Part shown: in pieces, positions 1 to 6,420 of the stretch
Layout of the letters: every line of letters begins with the position of its first letter
How positions within the stretch are numbered: the first letter of the stretch is position 1
Assembly: GCA_035461385.1 (NCBI GenBank)
Contig: DATHVI010000035.1
Coordinates: forward strand, 1 to 6,502
Length of the DNA stretch: 6,502 nt
Source of the DNA: DATHVI01 sp035461385
Lineage (GTDB): Bacteria; Actinomycetota; Thermoleophilia; Solirubrobacterales; 70-9
Direction of reading: 5' to 3'
Translations under genes and position numbers: made by a program
The notes under the pieces: model-generated
Database searches by the model: none
What the model was told of the DNA's origin: nothing
The model's input: the letters and a program-made list of their open reading frames with translations, nothing else

Positions 1-135
1 GCCGACGACCCAGGCCCCGGCCTCGTCGAGCTGCTTGTTGTAGGCGTCCATCTGATCCATGATCGCCTGCATCTGCTCCGGCGGGATCTGATCGAAGTCG
101 GGCTCCTCGCCGATCATCGAAAGCAGGAACTGCAT
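1..135 (-). CDS. YCII/DGPF-domain protein, N-terminal 45 residues (partial)
   Basis: Only the first 45 codons are in the window; the gene continues past the left edge on the minus strand. The translation starts MQFLLSMIGEEPDFDQIP, followed by PEQMQAIMDQMDAYNKQLDE and then AGAWVVG. This is the usual opening of YCII-related (DGPF) proteins: a first beta strand with a short acidic loop, a PPE-Q-M helix, and an 'L-x-E-A-G-A' turn into the second strand. These are small cytoplasmic ferredoxin-like alpha/beta-barrel proteins; many have no known reaction, and in actinobacteria some sit beside ECF sigma factors. The start is well supported: AGGAGG lies at 147-142 with a 6-nt spacer before the ATG. 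The catalytic His/Asp region and the DGPF motif would lie outside the window, so the family call rests on the N-terminus alone. The gene follows the acylase after 160 bp, with a hairpin between them, so it may be transcribed separately. Confidence 0.8.
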   Translation of the reverse strand, partial: MQFLLSMIGEEPDFDQIPPEQMQAIMDQMDAYNKQLDEAGAWVVG

Positions 136-160
136 CTTGTGCCTCCTCGTTCTTGGCTCG

Positions 161-183
161 GGAGCGGCGCCGATCGCCGCTCC
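161..183. repeat. Perfect 9-bp hairpin before the YCII gene
   Basis: GGAGCGGCG (161-169) and CGCCGCTCC (175-183) are exact reverse complements around a 5-nt loop, so RNA from either strand would form a strong GC hairpin. On the coding (minus) strand it lies 113 nt after the acylase stop and 25 nt before the YCII start codon, just upstream of that gene's ribosome binding site. No run of T follows it, so it is not a classical intrinsic terminator. It could be a U-less terminator for the acylase mRNA, a 3'-end stabiliser, or a 5'-leader structure of the YCII mRNA. The rest of 136-295 shows no gene. Confidence 0.6.
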
Positions 184-295
184 TCACCCTAACGACGAAC
201 GGGAGGCCGCAGGATCGACAGCTCGCTCGGCTCGTGCCGGTGCGGCCTGCTTCGAGCTCGAACGCAACCGCCTGCCGGTGAGTCTGGGGTGGCGG

Positions 296-2701
296 CTAGC
301 TCGCCGGCTCGAGGACCAGCTGTCGCCACGGCGGTGTGCCCGGCAGCGGCTGGGTCTCGCCGCGGAGCCAGCGCGCCTGGAGGTCGTCGTAGTGAGGGCT
401 GGCCGGGTGGCCAGACTGGCCGGCGAACTGGGCCCAGCGGGAGCGCTCGGGGCTCGCCGGGTCGGCGACGATTCGCCAGCACGGGGCCCAGATCGCCGTG
501 AACGGGTCGTTCGGGTCCCAGCCGACCTGCGCGATCGTCTCCTGGCCGCCGCCGACCTCGAGCCGGCGGTTGAAGATCTTCGCCATCAGCGGATGGGCCC
601 CGCCGAGCGAGTGCGGGAACTCGAGCGGGTGGACCCGCCCCCAGAGCCATGCCTCGGGATCGTCGCCGAACCGCGTCTCGAGGTCGTCGAGGGCGCCGCG
701 GAAGGCGTCGCGGGCGAGCTCGTCCCAGGGCCGGCCGACGAGCTCCGGGTCGGCCTCGTCCCAGAGCGCGAGCAGGTGCGACTGCCACCGCCACGGGGAC
801 GTGACGTGGGTCATGAATCCGTTGCGTGACCGGTCGAGCCAGCGCTCGGCGAGGTCGCGGTCGCCGAGCGCCGCCCTCGCCACCTCCTTCGCGAACCGGA
901 GGGTGAACGCCTGATAGATCGTCGCCGCGACCGAGCCGGCGTCCATGCGGCCGTTCCAGCTCCGCAGCCGCTCGATCGCCGCCACCTCGCGCTGGTCGAG
1001 ACGGACGGCCGCGCCTTCGGCGTCGTGGAGGCGAACCAGCCGGTGCACGGTGTCGAGGCCGGGGATCGAAACCGTGTCGAGCTGGAACCGTGCGAAGTCG
1101 TTGAGGTCGAGCGGCTCGTCGGTGTCGAGCAGCTGCTCGATCCTCCGCGCGCGGTACCCGTCGAGGTAGTCGCTCGTGACGTGGTGGGGAAAGTCGTCCG
1201 GCGTGATCCGGTTGTTCGCCGTCACGACGTAGCCGCTCGACGGATCGACGACCTCCGGGAGCTCGGCGTGGTCGACCCAGCCGTGCCACTCGTGCTCGCC
1301 CGTCCACCCCGGCTTCGGCAGGTCGGGGCAGTCGCCGTCGCGGAGCGGCAGGCGGCCGACCGTCTTGTAGCCGATCGACCCGTGACGGTCGGCCCAGGTG
1401 AGGTTCGAGACCGGTGTGTTGTGGGGCGCGAGCGCGGCGACCAGCTCGGGCCCGCTGCGGACGTCGAGGACGGCCAGTGACGCCTCGGTGACCGCCGGAA
1501 GCTCGAGGCTCATCCACCGCAGCGCGAGCGGCTCCGCCTCGTCGGCGGCGAGGGCGTCGTTGACGATCGGGCCGTGATGGGTCGCCCGGACGATCAGCCG
1601 GTCGGGCTCGTCGCGGCCGCGCACCCGGATCGCCTCCTCGCGGACCTCGAGCGGCCGCCACTCGTCCTCGAACAGGTAGCGCTCCCCCTCGATCCGCTCG
1701 ACGTAGAGGTCCATGACGTCGGCCATCGCGTTCGTGAACGTCCAGGCGACGTCGTTGTTCTGCCCGAACGCGATCCCGATCCGGCCGGGCAGGCTCGCGC
1801 CGCGGCAGAAACGGTCCCCGACCTCGATCCCGATCTGGTAGGTGATCCCGGGCATGCTCGGAGGCAGGTGGGGGTCGCCCGCGAGCAGCGCCCCGGAGGT
1901 CCTCGAGCGCCCGCCCGAGATCGCCCAGCTGTTCGACCCGGTCGCCTCGGCCGGCAGCCCGAGCGTCTCGCGCAGGCGCGCGATCTGACCCGCCACGGCG
2001 AGCCCGTCACCCGACCAACCCTCGCCCGGGGTGAGTACGACGGGATGCCCGCGCGGGTAGCCAGGATCGAGCCGGGCGGCGAGATCGGGGCCGAGCTCGC
2101 GGGCCATGTCGGCGCGCAGCAGCTCGCGCTCCCAGTTGGTCGAGAGGCCGAACGACAGCAGCTTGGTGATCGTCAGCACGTCGGCCGGCGCCCACGGTTC
2201 GAAGTCGAGCCGCAGGAGCTGGTGCTCGACCGGGCGCGCCGCGGCCGCGGCGGCCGCCGCATTCACCCCGGCGCAGTAGGAGTCGAGCGCCGCGCGGAGC
2301 TCGCCGCCGAGTTGGTCGGCCTCGCGCTCGGCGGCGCGGCGCAGACCCAGCGTGCGGACGAAACGGTCGGACGCCAGTGCCTCGCGCCCGGCGAACTCGG
2401 AGATCGTCCCCGAGGCCGCGCGGCGGTAGAGGTCGAGCTGCCAGAGGCGATCCTGGCCGTGGCAGAAGCCCTCGCCGAACCAGCCGTCGTCGAGGGAGCT
2501 GGCCCGAACGTGAGGGACCCCCCAGCGGTCACGGCGGATCTCGACCGGGGCGTCGATCCCGCCGACGGCGATCCGCCCGCCGGTGCGGGGAAGCGGCCGG
2601 CGGAAGAGCTGGGCCCACAGCCCGGCGAGCGCCGTCGAGACGGCGGCCGCCGTCCCGGCGCCGGCAATCCCGATCCGCTTCGCGACGTGGCCGAGCTCCA
2701 C
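296..2701 (-). CDS. Penicillin acylase family (S45) N-terminal nucleophile amidohydrolase
   Basis: This is an 801-residue precursor, the usual length for the family, expected to self-cleave into alpha and beta chains and hydrolyse an amide bond. Residues about 10-33 are Ala/Gly/Leu-rich after a basic KR and could be an export signal or membrane anchor, so the enzyme may act outside the cytoplasm. The alpha region includes RWGVPHV (59-65) and GFCHGQDRLWQLDL (78-91). The spacer ends at Gly255, and Ser256 of GSNSW is the predicted nucleophile and first residue of the beta chain. Numbered from Ser256, Asn496 is beta-241 (oxyanion-hole Asn of penicillin G acylase), Asp328 and Asp331 are beta-73 and beta-76 (calcium ligands), and Arg517 lies near beta-263. 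His278 is beta-23, a position that is Gln in E. coli penicillin G acylase and His in cephalosporin and acyl-homoserine-lactone acylases. The substrate cannot be told from sequence. Residues 148-155 are eight Ala. The start is GTG without a clear Shine-Dalgarno, but no other ATG/GTG/TTG lies in frame back to the stop at 2812-2810. Confidence 0.95.
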   Translation of the reverse strand: MELGHVAKRIGIAGAGTAAAVSTALAGLWAQLFRRPLPRTGGRIAVGGIDAPVEIRRDRWGVPHVRASSLDDGWFGEGFCHGQDRLWQLDLYRRAASGTISEFAGREALASDRFVRTLGLRRAAEREADQLGGELRAALDSYCAGVNAAAAAAAARPVEHQLLRLDFEPWAPADVLTITKLLSFGLSTNWERELLRADMARELGPDLAARLDPGYPRGHPVVLTPGEGWSGDGLAVAGQIARLRETLGLPAEATGSNSWAISGGRSRTSGALLAGDPHLPPSMPGITYQIGIEVGDRFCRGASLPGRIGIAFGQNNDVAWTFTNAMADVMDLYVERIEGERYLFEDEWRPLEVREEAIRVRGRDEPDRLIVRATHHGPIVNDALAADEAEPLALRWMSLELPAVTEASLAVLDVRSGPELVAALAPHNTPVSNLTWADRHGSIGYKTVGRLPLRDGDCPDLPKPGWTGEHEWHGWVDHAELPEVVDPSSGYVVTANNRITPDDFPHHVTSDYLDGYRARRIEQLLDTDEPLDLNDFARFQLDTVSIPGLDTVHRLVRLHDAEGAAVRLDQREVAAIERLRSWNGRMDAGSVAATIYQAFTLRFAKEVARAALGDRDLAERWLDRSRNGFMTHVTSPWRWQSHLLALWDEADPELVGRPWDELARDAFRGALDDLETRFGDDPEAWLWGRVHPLEFPHSLGGAHPLMAKIFNRRLEVGGGQETIAQVGWDPNDPFTAIWAPCWRIVADPASPERSRWAQFAGQSGHPASPHYDDLQARWLRGETQPLPGTPPWRQLVLEPAS

Positions 2702-2815
2702 CGAACCCGATCCGGGACTACGCCGCCCTGAGAGCTTCCCGCCGCGCCGGCGTGCGCAGGCCCGACCGCCGGGTACGGGCGCTGGTCGCGGCTCGGCGCC
2801 GGCACGACGTCATCA

Positions 2816-2833
2816 CCCCGACTATAGTCGGGG
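2816..2833. promoter_or_regulatory. 18-bp perfect palindrome with symmetric TATAGT -10-like boxes, divergent intergenic region
   Basis: CCCCGACTATAGTCGGGG is identical to its own reverse complement over all 18 bases. It lies in the 141-bp gap between the divergent acylase and HAD genes. Its A/T core gives TATAGT on the plus strand (2823-2828) and on the minus strand (2826-2821), a 5/6 match to the TATAAT -10 box that also fits the actinobacterial TAnnnT pattern. On the plus strand, transcription would begin around 2835, leaving only about 8 nt before the HAD ATG, so that mRNA would be almost leaderless, in keeping with its lack of a Shine-Dalgarno. On the minus strand the acylase leader would be about 110 nt. 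I find no good TTGACA -35 box at the right distance on either strand. A dimeric repressor or activator site overlapping the promoter is an equally good reading. The remainder of the gap (2702-2815) shows nothing convincing. Confidence 0.55.
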
Positions 2834-2842
2834 CAAGCGGCG

Positions 2843-3490
2843 ATGGATCGGTGGGCGACGTTCGACTGCTACGGGACGCTGATCGACTGGCGGACCGGCA
2901 TCAGTCGCGGCCTCGCCGACCTGTGGCCGAACGAGAGCCGCGAGCGGCTGCTGGCCGACTACCACGCGATCGAGCCCAGGGTGCAGGCGGAGCGCCACCT
3001 CCACTACCGCGAGGTGATGCGCCGGGCTACCGAGGCGATCGCGGTCGTCGAAGGGCTCCGGGTTCCGGCGGGCCGCGAGGAGGCTCTCGCCGAGTCGCTC
3101 CCCGACTGGCCGCCGTTCGACGACGTCGCCCCCGCGCTCGAGGCGATGCGCGCCGACGGGTGGAAGCTGGCGATCCTCTCGAACACCGATCCCGACCTGC
3201 TCGCCGCCTCGGTCGCGGCGATGGGCGTCGGCTTCGACCTGCTGATCACCGCCGCCGAGGCCGGCTCCTATAAGCCGGCGCCCGGGCACTGGCAGCGGTT
3301 CCGCGCCACCGTCGGCGAGACGATTCGCCAGGTCCACGTCGCCGCGAGCATGTTCCACGACGTCGAGCCCTGCGCGAAGCTCGGCATCGAATGCGTCTGG
3401 GTCAACCGGCTCCGGGCGACCAGCGATGTGCCGCGCCTGGTCGAGATCCCCGACCTCACCGACCTGCCGAAGGTCCTCGACTCCGGCTAG
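2843..3490 (+). CDS. HAD-superfamily hydrolase, haloacid dehalogenase type II-like
   Basis: This is a 215-residue soluble Rossmannoid hydrolase of about the usual length for HAD subfamily IA. Motif I is FDCYGTLIDW (7-16), with Asp8 the predicted nucleophile that forms the covalent intermediate. The second Asp of the phosphatase DxD is Tyr10, as in L-2-haloacid dehalogenases. Motif II is ILSNTD (111-116, Ser113), motif III is SYKPAPGHW (142-150, Lys144) and motif IV is HVAASMFHD (165-173, Asp173). Residues about 17-95 form the helical cap. Compared with L-DEX YL, the Ser175 and Asn177 equivalents are Ala168 and Met170, and I see no clear Arg41 equivalent, so halide release is doubtful. A phosphatase or other ester hydrolase role is as likely. 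The ATG at 2843 is chosen because motif I starts six residues later, as in the family. No Shine-Dalgarno precedes it, and the palindrome ends 9 bp upstream. It is divergent from the acylase and convergent with the MBL gene (25-bp gap, no obvious terminator). Confidence 0.92.
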   Translation: MDRWATFDCYGTLIDWRTGISRGLADLWPNESRERLLADYHAIEPRVQAERHLHYREVMRRATEAIAVVEGLRVPAGREEALAESLPDWPPFDDVAPALEAMRADGWKLAILSNTDPDLLAASVAAMGVGFDLLITAAEAGSYKPAPGHWQRFRATVGETIRQVHVAASMFHDVEPCAKLGIECVWVNRLRATSDVPRLVEIPDLTDLPKVLDSG

Positions 3491-3515
3491 CCCCCGCGAG
3501 CGCGAGCCCGTCCCG

Positions 3516-4313
3516 CTAGTCGACGAGCTCGCCGAGGGCAACTCGCCCCTCGGCGGCGAGCTTCTCGAGGTGCGCCTGCATCACCAGCGCGGCGGCCGGT
3601 CGCAGCTCGGGCGGAACGTCGTCCCAGGCGCGATCGAGCAGCTTCCGGCGCGAGCGGACCCCGTCGCCGAGGGCGGCGACCAGCCTGCGCTCGCGGTCGA
3701 GGCGGTGCTCGACGTACTCGTCGATCCTCGCCCGCGGGTCGGTGACGTAGGGGCCATGGCCGGGGCAGAGCAGCTCGGCGTCGAGCCCGCGCAGGCGGGC
3801 GAGCGAGTCGAGGTAGGCGGCGAGCGACCCGCCGTCGGGCGGGACGAAGCTCGACCCCGTGCCGAGGACGAGGTCGCCGCAGAAGCAGACCCTCCCGACG
3901 AGCAGGCAGACGTGGTCGACCGAGTGTCCGGGCGTGGGTACGACCCGGAACGGCCCGACCGGGTCGGCGGGCTGCTCGGGCGACCGGCCTTCGACGGCGG
4001 CTCCGGCGCCGGCGGGAGAGCTCTCGTCGCCGGCCGAGATCGACCCCCACAGGAGCGGAGCGCCGAGCTCACCGGCGGCCTCGGAGTGGTCGGCGTGGGA
4101 GTGAGTGAGGAGGATCCCCGCGAGCCCGCCTCGCCGAGCCGCGGCCTCGCTGATCGCGGCGAGGTGGCCGGGCTCTGCGGGGCCGGGATCGATGACCCAG
4201 ACCGAGCCGCCGTCGGCGACGAGGTAGGTGTTGGTGCCGGCGAGCGTCAGCGGCCCCGGGTTCGGCGCCACCAGCCGCTCGACCTCGGGGTGTCCCGGAG
4301 GTGAGTCGCTCAC
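3516..4313 (-). CDS. MBL-fold metallohydrolase, LACTB2-like
   Basis: This is a 265-residue metallo-beta-lactamase-fold protein with a complete binuclear metal site. The opening APNPGPLTLAGTNTYLV (16-32) is characteristic of the LACTB2-like group. The HxHxDH motif is THSHADH (70-76: His71, His73, Asp75, His76), followed by His130 in TPGHSVDH, Asp147 in CGDLVLG and His186 in CPGHGP. After the catalytic domain (about 10-200), residues about 205-265 form a C-terminal winged-helix-like region ending LEKLAAEGRV, as in human LACTB2, a nuclease. Related bacterial proteins are annotated as hydrolases or beta-lactamase-like, and antibiotic hydrolysis should not be assumed. The frame is open far upstream inside the regulator gene, but GTG at 4313 is the best start: it lies 25 nt after that gene's stop, follows GGAGG sequences, and puts the conserved NPGP at the family's usual distance from the N-terminus. 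Substrate and physiological role are unknown. The tight spacing suggests co-transcription with the PafBC-like regulator. Confidence 0.92.
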   Translation of the reverse strand: MSDSPPGHPEVERLVAPNPGPLTLAGTNTYLVADGGSVWVIDPGPAEPGHLAAISEAAARRGGLAGILLTHSHADHSEAAGELGAPLLWGSISAGDESSPAGAGAAVEGRSPEQPADPVGPFRVVPTPGHSVDHVCLLVGRVCFCGDLVLGTGSSFVPPDGGSLAAYLDSLARLRGLDAELLCPGHGPYVTDPRARIDEYVEHRLDRERRLVAALGDGVRSRRKLLDRAWDDVPPELRPAAALVMQAHLEKLAAEGRVALGELVD

Positions 4314-4316
4314 CCG

Positions 4317-4328
4317 CCTCCGCCTCCC
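4317..4328 (-). promoter_or_regulatory. Duplicated GGAGG ribosome binding site of the MBL gene
   Basis: On the minus strand the 25-nt gap after the regulator stop reads GGGAGGCGGAGG and then CGG directly before the GTG. Two overlapping Shine-Dalgarno candidates result: GGGAGG with a 9-nt spacer and GGAGG with a 3-nt spacer. They support the GTG at 4313 over any start inside the preceding gene, and suggest the MBL gene is translated from its own site even if it shares the regulator's mRNA. Confidence 0.6.
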
Positions 4329-4338
4329 GCCGCGGCCG

Positions 4339-6384
4339 CTATCCCTTGCCGAGCGCTCGCAGCACCGCCTCGCGGGCGTCGGTGGGCTCGAGCACGACGA
4401 GGTCGCCGACCCCCTTGAGGATCTCGCGCACGAGCCAGTCGCGCGAGCCGTAGGGCAACTCGACGACGACCGCCCCGTCGGCGAGCTCGGCGGTGACGGT
4501 GCGCTCCTCGCGAAGCCAGCGCGCCCGCTCCGGCGACACCCACACCCTGGCGACCCCCGCGCTTCCGACCTCGCCGTGCGCGAGCCACTCCTGCTCGGCC
4601 AGTCGCTCCTCGATCCCCTCGCGGGGCTCGAACTCACGATCGGTCGCCCGCGCCTCCTTCATCCGGTCGAGGCGGAAGTGACGGGTGTCCTCGCGGGCGA
4701 GATCGAAGCACCCCAGGTACCAGCCCTCGGGGCCGTTGACGAGCTGGTAGGGCTCGACCTCGCGCTTGGTGAACTCGTCCTCGTTCTCCTTGTAGTACTG
4801 GAGCTCGAGCACCCGGTTCGCCTCGATCGCCTGGTTCACGGTCCGGACGACATGCGAGTCGTCGCGACCGGGCGCGATCTCGAGGCCCTCCTCGGAGGGG
4901 TCGTGGCCGAGCGCGGCGACGATCTTCTCGCGCGCGCTCTGCAGCCCCGACTGCGGCAGGTGGTCGCCGAACAGGTCGATCGCCGCGACCAGCGCCTTCG
5001 CCTCGAGGGGGAGCAGCCGCGCCGGGCGCGCGAAGTTGTCGCCGTAGGTGTCCGGGTCGACCTCGATCTCGTCGCCGTCGATCTCCGCGTAGAGGACGTA
5101 GGTCCCGCCGCCGAAGTTGACGACGTTGAGGACGTCGAGGTCCTCGCGCAGCTCGTCGCGGGTGATCCCGAGCTCGTCGAGCACCCGCTGCACGGGCAGC
5201 CGCTCCTCGGCCCGCGCGGCGCCGATCAGCAGCCCGGCGAGGGTGACGAGCCGGGCGAACCGCTCGGGGCGGATCACCGACTCCGAGCGACCGTTCGATC
5301 GGCCCCGGCCGTTCGACTCGGCGACCGGGCGGTCGACCGTCTCCGCGACCTCGAACTCGCCGCTGTGGCGCTCGCGGAGGAGATCGATCCGCTCCCGTGC
5401 CTCGCGGGCGAGCTCCGCCGGAGCCCGCAGGGTCGCGTTGTCGCGCCAGCTGAGCACCCAGGAGATCAGCTGGCGGGCCGACGCGTATTCGGTCTCGAAC
5501 ACCGAGCCGCGACCCTTGACCCCGTCGGCCTTGGTCGCCTTGCGGAGCTTCCCGTAGCTCGCGTAGTCGCGCTCGATCAGCCACGCGATCCGCTCGCGGA
5601 CGAAGATCTCGGCGGTCCCCTCGTTCCCGCCCATCTGCCAGTCGGCCTTGCGGCCCCAATCGCGCCGGTCGAATTCCTCGGGCTGCGGGAAGTCGTGCTC
5701 GGCCTTGGTCGCGTAGGAGACCTTTCCCCGGATCCGCGAGAGGCGGAAGACGCGGACGTCGTCGCGCTCGTGCGAATAGCCGATCAGGTAGAACTGGCCG
5801 TCGCGGAAGACGAGGTGGTAGGGGTCTACCTTGCGGTCGGAGAGCTCGTCGCGCTGCAGCGAGTAGTAGCTGAACTCGATCGTCTTCCGCCGTGAGGTCG
5901 CGGTCTCGATCTTCGCCAGGCGCTGGGCGAGCTCCTTGCCGCCCGGGGTCGCGAGGCGGACGTCGATCGGCGCCGAGTCGCCTTCGTTGAGCGGGCTCGG
6001 CCGCCCCCACGAGACCTGCTGGAGGGCGAGCCGGAGCGGTGCCGCGTAGGCGAACTCGCCATCGAGCAGGCCGAGCGCGGTCCGGAGCGCCGCGAGCTCG
6101 GCATCGGTGAACTCGATCGCGGGCAGGTAGTAGTTCTCCGGCGGGAGCGCGTAGAGCTCGGCCTCGAAGAATCCCTCGGCCGGCTTGTCGACCTGGAGCG
6201 AGATCCCGAGGCTCTCGAGCTCGGCGCGATCGGCGTAGAAGCGGCGCGCAAACGCGTCCTCGTTCATCGAGCTGTAGCCCTCGACCTCGCGCTTGATCTC
6301 GAGCGCCGACACGGGGCGTCCGTTGGCCATCAGGAACGAGATCAGGGAGAGCTGGCGGATCAGCTTCTCGGTGTCCTTGGCCAT
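4339..6384 (-). CDS. pafBC: Fused PafB-PafC type WYL-domain transcriptional regulator
   Basis: This 681-residue protein is two HTH-WYL-WCX units in one chain. Unit 1 has an N-terminal helix-turn-helix (about 5-62), a linker with the PafB-like sequence ENYYLPAIEFTDAELAAL (83-100), a WYL domain (about 168-225; the signature is Phe198-Tyr199-Leu200, followed by VFRLSRI) and a WCX-like region (about 256-340). A Gly/Arg/Ser/Glu linker (about 343-372) leads to unit 2: a divergent PafC-like HTH (about 374-430), the YFARP-like NFARPARLLPLEAKAL (450-465), a second WYL domain (about 522-576; Trp555-Tyr556-Leu557, HFRLDRM) and a C-terminal WCX (about 611-678). In mycobacteria PafB and PafC act together as the activator of RecA/LexA-independent DNA-damage genes; in Arthrobacter they are one polypeptide as here. 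WYL domains are thought to sense nucleic-acid ligands. The start at 6384 has AGGAGG with a short 3-nt spacer; an in-frame TAA about 50 nt upstream bounds the ORF. The MBL gene follows after 25 nt. No proteasome or tat gene is visible, though the upstream side lies outside the window. Confidence 0.93.
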   Translation of the reverse strand: MAKDTEKLIRQLSLISFLMANGRPVSALEIKREVEGYSSMNEDAFARRFYADRAELESLGISLQVDKPAEGFFEAELYALPPENYYLPAIEFTDAELAALRTALGLLDGEFAYAAPLRLALQQVSWGRPSPLNEGDSAPIDVRLATPGGKELAQRLAKIETATSRRKTIEFSYYSLQRDELSDRKVDPYHLVFRDGQFYLIGYSHERDDVRVFRLSRIRGKVSYATKAEHDFPQPEEFDRRDWGRKADWQMGGNEGTAEIFVRERIAWLIERDYASYGKLRKATKADGVKGRGSVFETEYASARQLISWVLSWRDNATLRAPAELAREARERIDLLRERHSGEFEVAETVDRPVAESNGRGRSNGRSESVIRPERFARLVTLAGLLIGAARAEERLPVQRVLDELGITRDELREDLDVLNVVNFGGGTYVLYAEIDGDEIEVDPDTYGDNFARPARLLPLEAKALVAAIDLFGDHLPQSGLQSAREKIVAALGHDPSEEGLEIAPGRDDSHVVRTVNQAIEANRVLELQYYKENEDEFTKREVEPYQLVNGPEGWYLGCFDLAREDTRHFRLDRMKEARATDREFEPREGIEERLAEQEWLAHGEVGSAGVARVWVSPERARWLREERTVTAELADGAVVVELPYGSRDWLVREILKGVGDLVVLEPTDAREAVLRALGKG

Positions 6385-6387
6385 CAG

Positions 6388-6393
6388 CCTCCT
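6388..6393 (-). promoter_or_regulatory. AGGAGG ribosome binding site of the pafBC gene, short spacer
   Basis: On the minus strand AGGAGG is followed by CTG and then the ATG at 6384. The 3-nt spacer is shorter than the usual 5-9 nt. No other ATG or GTG near this site is in frame, and the HTH begins within a few residues, so the start still looks right, though initiation may be inefficient. The GGCGGC/GCCGCC stem (6396-6410) lies 2 nt upstream of this element in the mRNA. Confidence 0.6.
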
Positions 6394-6395
6394 GC

Positions 6396-6410
6396 GGCGG
6401 CTGCGCCGCC
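6396..6410. repeat. GC hairpin (6-bp stem, 3-nt loop) next to the pafBC ribosome binding site
   Basis: GGCGGC (6396-6401) and GCCGCC (6405-6410) are reverse complements around TGC. In the pafBC leader RNA this stem would end 2 nt before the AGGAGG. In such GC-rich DNA a 6-bp stem can arise by chance, so a role in translation control is only a possibility. Confidence 0.4.
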
Positions 6411-6420
6411 CCTCATCTAC

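Noticed and set aside
1574..2731. Plus-strand open frame of 385 codons opposite the acylase
   Set aside because: It is antisense to a gene with a full set of catalytic residues, has low-complexity Arg/Pro/Gly/Asp composition, no ribosome binding site and no domain pattern.
2718..2813. 31-residue Arg-rich minus-strand ORF in the acylase leader, ending 16 nt before the acylase GTG
   Set aside because: Arg/Ala-rich composition is what chance gives in GC-rich DNA, it has no Shine-Dalgarno and no known leader-peptide pattern. It would deserve another look only if conserved in relatives.
3487..3519. Possible bidirectional terminator between the convergent HAD and MBL genes
   Set aside because: Only a 5-bp CTAGC/GCTAG pairing across a 23-nt loop can be drawn and there is no T-tract, so no terminator is supported.
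3426..4304. Plus-strand open frame of 292 codons opposite the MBL gene and overlapping the HAD 3' end
   Set aside because: It overlaps two well-supported genes, has biased composition and no motifs, so it is a frame shadow.
296..4313. Beta-lactam resistance cluster (penicillin acylase plus metallo-beta-lactamase fold)
   Set aside because: The genes are not in one operon. The MBL protein is LACTB2-like rather than a true beta-lactamase, and S45 acylases have many amide substrates. The family names alone do not support resistance.
4314..4637. N-terminal extension of the MBL frame into the regulator gene
   Set aside because: The extension is Ser/Arg/Gly-rich sequence read out of frame through the regulator's C-terminus. 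The family begins just before the APNPGP motif, which fits the GTG at 4313.
4228..5895. Plus-strand open frame of 555 codons opposite the regulator gene
   Set aside because: It is an antisense shadow of third-position GC bias: composition is Leu/Val/Ala/Arg/Asp/Glu-rich without recognisable motifs, and the opposite strand has complete HTH and WYL domains.
6384..6416. 10-residue minus-strand ORF (MRGGAAAAGG) whose TGA overlaps the pafBC ATG as TGATG
   Set aside because: The overlap looks like translational coupling, but the ORF has no ribosome binding site, follows a TAG directly and is made of Gly/Ala codons from the hairpin. Probably chance.
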